Positions 7,126 through 14,093 of a stretch of DNA of 15,388 bases are shown here, in pieces. The DNA lies in NCBI GenBank assembly GCA_020048255.1, contig JAIFMR010000125.1, positions 1 to 15,388 on the forward strand, in the 5' to 3' direction. The notes under the pieces were generated by a model that worked only from the letters and a program-made list of their open reading frames with translations, had not been told where the DNA came from and did not search any database. The stretch's first letter is position 1. Each line of letters opens with the position of its first letter. The stretch is from Rhodoferax sp. (GTDB lineage Bacteria > Pseudomonadota > Gammaproteobacteria > Burkholderiales > Burkholderiaceae_C). Position numbers and translations under genes: made by a program.

Positions 7126-8741
7126 TACTTGTTGATGTACACATGGTCATAGTTGATCGGAATGCGCACGGGATCAACAAACAATGCGTCAGACCCGCCG
7201 AGCCGCTTCGAGCGGATGCTGAAGCGCTGTTCGTTAAAGATCGGGGCCCACGGTGCGTCTTTCATGATGTCCGTGAAAATGCCCTTCCATAACTGCGCAC
7301 GTTCGCCGGCTTTGGCCGGGCTGGACATCGCGTCAGCATCCTGTGCACGTTTGTCAAGGTCTTTGTTGCAATACCAAGACCAGTTCCATCCGCCTGCAGT
7401 TGCTCCAGCACAGCCCAAGATGGGGCCATAGAAATTGGATGGATCTGGAAAATCTGCGATCCACGCCATGCCGCCAGACCAGATCATGGGCGCCGTCATG
7501 GGCTTGCCACCTGCTGCGATGACATTGGCTTGGGCCAGATTCTTCAGAGCGACTTTGATGCCGATCTTGGACAGGTCTTCCTGGATCGCCTGTGCAATAC
7601 GCGGGTTGGGGTCCACGTTGTACACATACAACTGGGTCGCAAAGCCCTTTTCCAGACCGGCTTGCTTGAGCAGTTCTTTGGCCTTGGCAACGTCGTATGG
7701 ATAACCCTTGTACTCCTTGTCGTAGCCCGGCATGGTGGGTGGCAGGGGCTGGTTGGCAACCAACGCGCGGTTGTTGATGATTTTGACGATGCGCGCCTTG
7801 TCAATCGCCATGTTGATGGCTTGGCGAACTTCAAGCTTGTCAAACGGCTTCATTTGTACGTTCATCGTCACATAACCGGTCTGGAGCTGGCCCCCTTCTA
7901 TGATCATACTTTTGTACTTTGGATCGTTACGGATCTGCAAAAACTTCGCGGGCGGGATGCCATCCCCGGCAAAGTCTGCCTCTCCCTTTTCAAGCCTGAG
8001 CAACGCAGTCATGGGCTCAAGACCCACCTGGAAAGTAATCTGATCCAGCTTGGGCAAGCCCTTCATGAAGTAATCCGGGTTGCGCTTGAGCACCAACTGT
8101 TGCCCCAGTTTCCATTCAGCCAGCATGAAGGCGCCGCTACCCACCACTTTTTTACCAAAATCTTTACCGGCTTTTTCAACGGCTTCTTTGGGAACCACAG
8201 AGGCAAAGTTAATGGCCATCGCATGCAAGAAAGTCGCATCAGGTCGGGTCAGGGTGAATTTGACAGTGAACGGGTCGACCACGACGATGCCTTTAACGTC
8301 TTTGGCTTTGCCCTTTTTATAGGCTTCCATGCCACTGATACTGTCAAAAAATCCGGCGCCCGGACTTTCTGTCTTGGGATGGGTGGTGCGCTCAATGGAG
8401 TACTTGACGTCCTGAGATCCGATCTCACGTCCGTTGTGAAATTTCACGCCCTTGTGCAGTTTGAAGGTGTAGTGAAGGCCGTCAGGTGAGATGTCGTAGC
8501 TTTCCGCCAGGCTCGGTGTGAGCTCTGCCGTACCCGGTTTGTAATCCATCAAGCGGACAAACAGACTTTTGATAATCGACCAATTCACCCAGTCATAACC
8601 AATCGCAGGATCCAATGTGACGATGTCGTCTTTGTAAGTCACCACAATCGAGCCACCCTGCGGACTCTCTTGTGCGAATGTCGGTGAGGCGGCAATCGCA
8701 AGGGTTGCCAGAATGGCAGCGGTCAGGACACGAAGTTTCAT
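7125..8741 (-). CDS. ABC transporter substrate-binding protein (family 5), binding protein 2
   Basis: 538 residues with a Sec signal peptide (MKLRVLTAAILATLAIAASP, likely cleavage after TFA at residue 23). It has no lipobox cysteine, so a free periplasmic protein is expected. It belongs to the extracellular solute-binding family 5 (peptide/nickel/opine): GGSIVVTYKDDIVTLDPAIGY near the mature start, then LAESYDISPDGLHYTFKLHKGVKFHNGREI, then EVRQAINMAIDKARIV. The C-terminal part has an aromatic stretch (SGGMAWIADFPDPSNFYGP, GGWNWSWYC) that may line the ligand pocket. It follows permease B2 by about 50 nt and precedes the amidase by 9 nt, an unusual position because binding-protein genes usually come first in such operons. 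The ligand is unknown; peptides, gamma-glutamyl compounds or amides are inferences from the neighbours. The Shine-Dalgarno is weak. Confidence 0.93.
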   Translation of the reverse strand: MKLRVLTAAILATLAIAASPTFAQESPQGGSIVVTYKDDIVTLDPAIGYDWVNWSIIKSLFVRLMDYKPGTAELTPSLAESYDISPDGLHYTFKLHKGVKFHNGREIGSQDVKYSIERTTHPKTESPGAGFFDSISGMEAYKKGKAKDVKGIVVVDPFTVKFTLTRPDATFLHAMAINFASVVPKEAVEKAGKDFGKKVVGSGAFMLAEWKLGQQLVLKRNPDYFMKGLPKLDQITFQVGLEPMTALLRLEKGEADFAGDGIPPAKFLQIRNDPKYKSMIIEGGQLQTGYVTMNVQMKPFDKLEVRQAINMAIDKARIVKIINNRALVANQPLPPTMPGYDKEYKGYPYDVAKAKELLKQAGLEKGFATQLYVYNVDPNPRIAQAIQEDLSKIGIKVALKNLAQANVIAAGGKPMTAPMIWSGGMAWIADFPDPSNFYGPILGCAGATAGGWNWSWYCNKDLDKRAQDADAMSSPAKAGERAQLWKGIFTDIMKDAPWAPIFNEQRFSIRSKRLGGSDALFVDPVRIPINYDHVYINK

Positions 8742-8791
8742 GGTGATGCACTTTCTGAAAGGTTGAAGGAACGGGGACTCGATAAATTTAG

Positions 8792-9712
8792 CTAGCGCAA
8801 CTGAATACGCGGATCAATCAATGGGGCCACAAGATCTGCCAGCAGGTTGCCCAATATGATCGCAACGGCTGCGACCAAGGTGACGCCCATGATGATGGGG
8901 ATGTCGACTTGTTGAATGGCTTGCCAGGCGAGCTGGCCAATGCCAGGCCAACCAAACACCGACTCAACCACCACAGCGCCACTCATGAACAGACCGATAT
9001 CCAGACCGATCATGGCGACCACAGGCAAAGCGGCGTTGCGAAGTGCATGGCGCAGCAGAACGCGGAGTTGCGACGCACCCTTTGCCCTTGCGGTGCGAAT
9101 GTAGTCTTGTGTGAGTACATCAATCATCGAAGAACGCAGCATTCGTGCGTACCAGCCAGCACCCAACAAACCCAGCGTCATGGCAGGCAGTACCAGGTGC
9201 TTGATTTCCCCATACCCGCCCACCGGAAACCAGTCCAGCACCACAGAAAAGGTGTACAGCATGGCCAGACTGGCCACAAATTGCGGGGTGGAGACGCCAA
9301 CAAATGACAGCATCATCACGACATCATCTGAGCGCCGCCCCTGGCGGGCTGCAGCAAAGATACCGATGATCAAGCCAATGACCAGCTCGCACCCAATGGC
9401 AGCCACCATCAGGAGAAGGGTCGCCGGTAATCGCGACGCGACAACCTCGCCCACTTCAGTTTTTTGAGCATAAGAACGACCCAAATCCCCCTGAATCAAA
9501 TGGGTCACATAACGACCGTATTGCTCGTAAAACGGCAGATCCAGGCCCAGCTGTGTGCGAATGCTCGCGACCGTTTCTGCTGTGGCGCTACGCCCTGCAA
9601 TTTGACGCGCAGGGTCCGCTGGCAGTATGTAAAGCAACGCAAAAGTAATCAAGGTCACGCCCAACAGCAGCAACGCAGCTTGTGACAGACGCCCCAACAG
9701 ATACCGAATCAT
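8792..9712 (-). CDS. ABC transporter permease, DppB-like (permease B2)
   Basis: 306 residues of an inner-membrane subunit. MIRYLLGRLSQAALLLLGVT forms the first membrane segment (about 9-29), followed by a periplasmic region with QLGLDLPFYEQYGRYVTHLI and GDLGRSY. Five further hydrophobic segments lie near 97-120, 133-158, 172-190, 229-255 and 272-298. The coupling EAA-type loop DYIRTARAKGASQLRVL is at about 203-219, and the protein ends in the usual LIDPRIQLR. The ATG overlaps the stop of permease C2 (ATGA), with GGGAG about 10 nt upstream. In most operons of this family B precedes C; here C2 comes first. It is expected to pair with C2 to form a pore driven by the D and F ATPases at the end of the operon. 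Confidence 0.92.
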   Translation of the reverse strand: MIRYLLGRLSQAALLLLGVTLITFALLYILPADPARQIAGRSATAETVASIRTQLGLDLPFYEQYGRYVTHLIQGDLGRSYAQKTEVGEVVASRLPATLLLMVAAIGCELVIGLIIGIFAAARQGRRSDDVVMMLSFVGVSTPQFVASLAMLYTFSVVLDWFPVGGYGEIKHLVLPAMTLGLLGAGWYARMLRSSMIDVLTQDYIRTARAKGASQLRVLLRHALRNAALPVVAMIGLDIGLFMSGAVVVESVFGWPGIGQLAWQAIQQVDIPIIMGVTLVAAVAIILGNLLADLVAPLIDPRIQLR

Positions 9713-10593
9713 GAGCGCCGTGCTCCCATGGTGGGGTCGAGCATCAGCCGTAACGCATCTCCCAGGACGTTAAAACATACGGCCATCAACACGATCGCAG
9801 CGCCGGGAATAAATACCAGCCAAGGTGCCGTGGAAAAGTAGCTCTGGTTCTCAAAAATGATGTTGCCCCAGGACGGCGTTGGTGGCTGCACCCCGATACC
9901 CAGAAAAGACAATGTAGCTTCAAGCAACACCGTCGTCGCAATGCCCAATGTGCCGTACACAATGAGCGTGGGGACCAAATGCGGAACAATGTGACGAAAC
10001 AAGACGCGCGTGGGAGTGGCACCCAAGCTGATGGTTGCCTCGACAAAATTACGCTCCGCCAATGCCACCGTCTGGGTGTACACAACACGTGCTATTTGGA
10101 CCCAGTTGACCATGGCAATCACCATCGCCACGATCCACAGGCTGGGTGTAAAAATGGCAGACAACACAATGGCCAGCAACAAGGCCGGAAAGCACATCAT
10201 CAGGTCTGTGAACCTCATCAATGCGACACCGACCCAGCCACGCAGAAAACCTCCAAAAACGCCAATCACTGTGCCAAAAGCCAAGGCGATGCCATTGGCC
10301 ACGATCCCGATGATCAAGGACGTTTGAGCACCAAATATCACCCGGGAAAACAAATCCCGCCCAAGCAGATCGGTACCAAACCAGAACTTAGCGGAGGGCG
10401 GCAGGGGGGCACCTTCAAGCGTCAACCCATCAAAAAAGGTTTCCTCTGGCGGGTAAGGCGCCAACCAAGTCGCACCCACTGCGACAAGGACGAGCAGCAA
10501 CACCATGACAGCTGCAAAGCGGGTTGATTTGTTGACCAATTTGTAAATATTTCGATGTTTTAGACCAAAGATGAACGGGCGCACATAGCTCAC
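9709..10593 (-). CDS. ABC transporter permease, DppC-like (permease C2)
   Basis: 294 residues from a GTG start, chosen because it gives a DppC-like N-terminal tail before the first membrane segment (about 26-46); no strong Shine-Dalgarno is visible, so the start is uncertain. Family features are APYPPEE after that segment, KFWFGTDLLGRDLFSRVIFGAQ (about 69-90), the EAA-type loop NFVEATISLGATPTRVL (about 182-198), LLEATLSFLGIGVQPPTPSW and a C-terminal FNVLGDALRLMLDP. Five to six membrane segments are apparent. The gene starts 36 nt after the gamma-glutamyltransferase stop and overlaps permease B2 by 4 nt. The C-before-B order is the reverse of the usual arrangement and of the first permease pair in this operon. 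Confidence 0.92.
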   Translation of the reverse strand: MSYVRPFIFGLKHRNIYKLVNKSTRFAAVMVLLLVLVAVGATWLAPYPPEETFFDGLTLEGAPLPPSAKFWFGTDLLGRDLFSRVIFGAQTSLIIGIVANGIALAFGTVIGVFGGFLRGWVGVALMRFTDLMMCFPALLLAIVLSAIFTPSLWIVAMVIAMVNWVQIARVVYTQTVALAERNFVEATISLGATPTRVLFRHIVPHLVPTLIVYGTLGIATTVLLEATLSFLGIGVQPPTPSWGNIIFENQSYFSTAPWLVFIPGAAIVLMAVCFNVLGDALRLMLDPTMGARRS

Positions 10594-10629
10594 TGGAATG
10601 CAATAAACATGCCCAAAACTGACAACCGC

Positions 10630-12237
10630 CTACCACGCCGCCACAGCGCCGTCGGTACGCGGCTCGGTGCCACCACACAGCACACCTTGCGCATTTCGCC
10701 AGATGATTTGCCCGCGGCCAAAGGCAATACGGTTGTTGGACCACGTCACGTCATGACCTAACGCTGCCAGACTGTGATAAAGGTGCTCAGGCATAGAACG
10801 CTCAATATTGACGCGGTTTGCACCTTCCCACTCCCAGCGCGGTGCATCCAGGGACGCTTGAGGATTCAAACCAAAGTCCACGGTGTTCATGACCATTTGG
10901 ACATGGCCTTGTGGCTGCATGAATCCGCCCATCACCCCAAAAGGTCCAACGGCTTGACCGTTCTTGGTTAAAAAGCCTGGGATGATCGTGTGATACGGGC
11001 GCTTGCCTGGGGCCAGACAATTGGGATGCTCAGGCTTCAATGAAAAGTTATTGCCGCGGTTGTGCAAGGCAATGCCGGTACCCGGTACCACCATGCCAGA
11101 ACCAAATCCCATGTAGTTGCTTTGAATGAAAGACACCATGTTGCCGTCGTTGTCAGCTGTACTCAGGTAAACCGTGCCGCCGCGAGAAGGCTCTCCTGGC
11201 AATGGCAAGCTGGCGCGATCCCGCATCAGGGCGCGACGCTCTTTCGCGTAAGCCTCACTGAGTAAGTCAGCCACAGAAACCCGCATGTGTGCAGGCTCGG
11301 CAATGTGCGCAAAACCATCGGCAAATGCCAGTTTGATGGCTTCAATCTGTCGGTGATGCGTGAGCAGTGAATCTCGGTCTGTAAACTCAAAACCCTTGAG
11401 AATATTCAGCGCCAGCAGGGCGACCAAACCATGGCCGTTAGGTGGAATCTCCCACACGTCATAGCCCCGGTAGTTGACGCTGATGGGATCACACCAGTCC
11501 ACTTTGTAATTGGCCAAATCATACTCACTGAGATAACCGCCAGCTGCTTGCACAAACGCGGCGATACGCTCGGCCAGCGCACCACGGTAAAAACTTTCTG
11601 CACGGCTGTCTGCGATGGATTGCAGCGTTTGCGCGTGGGCCAACGACTGCCAAATTTCTCCGGCCTGTGGAGCGCGCTCAGGCGCAAAGGTATCAAACCA
11701 TGATTTGAAGTGCGCATCCTTGAACTGTTGCTTGAACAGTCTGAAAGCCTGCTGCCAGGCGAAAGCCACCGACGGCGAGACCGGAAAGCCATCCTGGGCG
11801 AGTTCAATCGCACCGGCCATGGAGGTGCTTAAAGGCAAGCGCCCAAAGCGTTCTGATAAAGCGGCCCAGGCAGCTGGCGTTCCCGGCACGGTGATGGGAA
11901 GCGGGCCGTATTTGGGTACCTCTGCATGGCCCAGGGACGTCATCTTTTCAAGCGTCAAACTCTGGGGCGCCTGGCCACTGGCGTTCAGGCCGTGCAACTT
12001 ACCGTTGTGCCAGACCAAAGCAAAGGCATCACCACCGATACCGTTGGCGGTGGGCTCAACCACGGTCAGCGCAGCAGCCGTGGCAACAGCCGCATCAATG
12101 GCGTTACCCCCCGCTTGCAAGACCTGCAAACCCGCTTGTGCCGCCAAAGGTTGCGAAGTAGCGACCATGCCGCGCTTGGCATAGACCACGTTGCGGCGGG
12201 ATGCGTAGGGGTAGTTCAATGCGTCAAATGAAAACAT
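10630..12237 (-). CDS. ggt: Gamma-glutamyltransferase (glutathione hydrolase) family protein, signal-less type
   Basis: 535 residues from the ATG giving MFSFDALNYPYASRRN. A longer open frame to 12468 lies inside the permease C1 gene and is rejected. It is a member of the N-terminal nucleophile hydrolases that are made as one chain and self-cleave before a threonine. Visible blocks are MVATSQPLAAQAGLQVLQ and GGNAIDAAVATAAALTVVEP (about 24-62), GIGGDAF, a large-subunit core, and GGTVYLSTADNDGNMVSF with predicted nucleophile Thr355. FGSGMVVPGTGIALHNRG, PYHTIIPGF and GVMGGFMQPQGHVQ follow. Classical enzymes have TTHFS at the nucleophile and a serine pair in the glutamyl pocket; here these read GGTVYLS and YHTIIPG, as in the YwrD-like branch. 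No signal peptide is present, so it is probably cytoplasmic, unlike E. coli Ggt. It starts 10 nt after permease C1 and sits between two permease pairs, suggesting hydrolysis of imported gamma-glutamyl compounds. Confidence 0.9.
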   Translation of the reverse strand: MFSFDALNYPYASRRNVVYAKRGMVATSQPLAAQAGLQVLQAGGNAIDAAVATAAALTVVEPTANGIGGDAFALVWHNGKLHGLNASGQAPQSLTLEKMTSLGHAEVPKYGPLPITVPGTPAAWAALSERFGRLPLSTSMAGAIELAQDGFPVSPSVAFAWQQAFRLFKQQFKDAHFKSWFDTFAPERAPQAGEIWQSLAHAQTLQSIADSRAESFYRGALAERIAAFVQAAGGYLSEYDLANYKVDWCDPISVNYRGYDVWEIPPNGHGLVALLALNILKGFEFTDRDSLLTHHRQIEAIKLAFADGFAHIAEPAHMRVSVADLLSEAYAKERRALMRDRASLPLPGEPSRGGTVYLSTADNDGNMVSFIQSNYMGFGSGMVVPGTGIALHNRGNNFSLKPEHPNCLAPGKRPYHTIIPGFLTKNGQAVGPFGVMGGFMQPQGHVQMVMNTVDFGLNPQASLDAPRWEWEGANRVNIERSMPEHLYHSLAALGHDVTWSNNRIAFGRGQIIWRNAQGVLCGGTEPRTDGAVAAW

Positions 12238-12247
12238 GTTTATGAGC

Positions 12248-13123
12248 CTATTTTTGCCGCGGATCGAGTGCATCACGCAAACCATCACCCAGCAAGTTAA
12301 AAGAAAGAACCAGCAAAAAAATCGACAAGCCTGGCCACACCGCCATCCAGGGCGCGTTGTCCATGTAATTCTTGGCGGTATTGAGCATGCTGCCCCAGCT
12401 TGGCAGCGGCGGCTGCTGGCCCAGGCCCAGAAACGACAAGCTCGCCTCAGCAATGATGGCTGCCGCAATGGAAAGGGTGGCTTGCACGATCAATGGCGGC
12501 ATGACATTGGGCATGATGTGACGCAACGCAATGCGCCAATGCGGGTTGCCCACAGCGCGTGCTGCCTCTACATAGTCCTCAACCTTGATCTGCATTGCCT
12601 GCGCGCGGGTGAGCCTGATAAACACTGGCATGGCAGACACACCGATGGCAATCATGGCGTTGTTCAGACTGGGGCCAAGAAACGCAGACAGTGCAATCGC
12701 CAAAATCAGAAACGGAACCGCCAGCATGGCATCGGTAAAACGCGAGATGACAGCATCTGTCCAACCACCCACATAGGCGGCGATCAATCCGATGGGGATA
12801 CCCAGAGCCATTGAAATACTGACAGAAACCAGTCCGGCCAAGATGGACGCACGCGCGCCCCAGATAACGCGTGACAACACATCGCGGCCTATCTCATCGG
12901 TGCCAAACCAGTACATTTCGCTAGGTGCTGAGCGCACAGCACTCCAACTGGTCTCTATCGGGTCGTAGGGTGAAAAAATTGGTGCAAATACTGCTATCAC
13001 AATGAACAGCAGCACGAACACCAGGCCAACCATGGCACCTTTGCGGCGCCACAATCTGCGCCATGCGCGCCGCGCGGGGCTAGACTCTGTGACCGTGATG
13101 GCAGGCAAGTTCAAAGTTGTCAT
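12248..13123 (-). CDS. ABC transporter permease, DppC-like (permease C1)
   Basis: 291 residues. A charged cytoplasmic N-terminus (ARRAWRRLWRRKGA) precedes the first membrane segment (about 30-50), then SPYDPIET, MYWFGTDEIGRDVLSRVIWG (about 70-89), the EAA-type loop DYVEAARAVGNPHWRI (about 183-198) and AEASLSFLGLGQQPPLPSWG. It ends FNLLGDGLRDALDPRQK. Five to six hydrophobic segments are seen. The ATG is preceded by GAGG at 8 nt, and the permease B1 stop lies in that spacer, so the two are tightly coupled (4-nt gap). It is only partly similar to permease C2, so the two pairs are distinct transport channels rather than a recent duplication (inference by eye). Confidence 0.93.
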   Translation of the reverse strand: MTTLNLPAITVTESSPARRAWRRLWRRKGAMVGLVFVLLFIVIAVFAPIFSPYDPIETSWSAVRSAPSEMYWFGTDEIGRDVLSRVIWGARASILAGLVSVSISMALGIPIGLIAAYVGGWTDAVISRFTDAMLAVPFLILAIALSAFLGPSLNNAMIAIGVSAMPVFIRLTRAQAMQIKVEDYVEAARAVGNPHWRIALRHIMPNVMPPLIVQATLSIAAAIIAEASLSFLGLGQQPPLPSWGSMLNTAKNYMDNAPWMAVWPGLSIFLLVLSFNLLGDGLRDALDPRQK

Positions 13124-13127
13124 GGAT

Positions 13128-14069
13128 TCAGCCTCGCAAACGCGGGTTCACAAGAAAGTAAGCCATATCGGCCAGCAAATTCAAAACGATATAAACGCTG
13201 GATGTAAACAACACCACTCCTTGCACCACCGAGTAGTCGCGATTGAAAACGGCATCAACGATCAGCTTGCCAAAGCCGGGGATGGAGAAAACTTGTTCGG
13301 TCAAAACCGCACCCGACAACAACGTTCCAAACTCCAGAGCACCCAGCGTGATGATGGGGGTCAGTGCATTGCGCAAGGCATGTTTGAGTACCACCGTGCG
13401 CTCGTTAAGGCCTTTGGCGCGTGCCGTGCGCACGTAGTCGGCGCTGAGCACCTGCAGCATGGCACTGCGGGTATGCCGCATCAGCACCGCAGCCAGGCCA
13501 CCCCCCAGCACAAATGCCGGCATGATCATCGCCGCCAGGTTGGCAGACAGGTCTTCAAAAGGGCTGACATAGCCCGAGGCGGGTAACCAGCCTAGTGAAA
13601 CCGAAAACAACAGGATCATCAAAATACCCAGCCAGAAGTTGGGTGTGGACAGGCCCCACAATGCCAGAATGTTGGCCAGATAGTCCCACACAGAGTCCTT
13701 TGCCACGGCCGAGACGATACCCGCTGGAATACCGATCAACAAAGATACCATCATGGCCATAGAAGCAAGCTGCAGTGTGACTGGCAGCTTTTCCTTGATC
13801 AGCCCCAATACCGGCTCCTGGATACGCAGCGACTCACCCAAATCCCCCTGCAACACACCACCTATCCAATAGGCGTAGCGCACCGGCAAGGGTTCATCAA
13901 GGTGCATTTTTTTCTGCAGATACGCAATCACTTGCGGATCTTGGTCTTCACCAGCCAGGATCAGCGCAGCATCTCCTGGCAGCAATTGCTGCAAGCCAAA
14001 AATGATCACGGTGACAAAAAAAACGGTCGGCACCAGCGCCGCGACACGTTTTAAAAAATAGGTGAGCAT
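13128..14069 (-). CDS. ABC transporter permease, DppB-like (permease B1)
   Basis: 313 residues. The N-terminal membrane segment MLTYFLKRVAALVPTVFFVT continues to about 28, followed by the family block LPGDAALILAGED, LQKKMHLDEPLPVRYAYWI and GDLGESLRIQEPV. Further hydrophobic segments are near 98-122, 130-160, 178-196, 233-258 and 283-305. The EAA-type coupling loop DYVRTARAKGLNERTVVL is at about 211-228, and the C-terminus is VNPRLRG. It begins 24 nt after the stop of the first binding protein; the Shine-Dalgarno is weak, but the ATG fits family length. It forms the membrane channel with permease C1, which follows after 4 nt. No ATPase genes follow this pair directly; the only ones in view are at the end of the operon. 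Confidence 0.93.
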   Translation of the reverse strand: MLTYFLKRVAALVPTVFFVTVIIFGLQQLLPGDAALILAGEDQDPQVIAYLQKKMHLDEPLPVRYAYWIGGVLQGDLGESLRIQEPVLGLIKEKLPVTLQLASMAMMVSLLIGIPAGIVSAVAKDSVWDYLANILALWGLSTPNFWLGILMILLFSVSLGWLPASGYVSPFEDLSANLAAMIMPAFVLGGGLAAVLMRHTRSAMLQVLSADYVRTARAKGLNERTVVLKHALRNALTPIITLGALEFGTLLSGAVLTEQVFSIPGFGKLIVDAVFNRDYSVVQGVVLFTSSVYIVLNLLADMAYFLVNPRLRG

Positions 14070-14093
14070 GGATCAATCCGGTGGGGCTGACAA

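Noticed and set aside
7530..8489. A 319-codon plus-strand open frame opposite binding protein 2
   Set aside because: It is a shadow of the substrate-binding protein gene. The product has no recognisable domain and is interrupted relative to any family I know.
12238..12468. In-frame N-terminal extension of the GGT-family gene
   Set aside because: The 77 extra residues overlap the 3' end of permease C1, are rich in Trp, Cys and Arg, and match neither a signal peptide nor GGT sequence.
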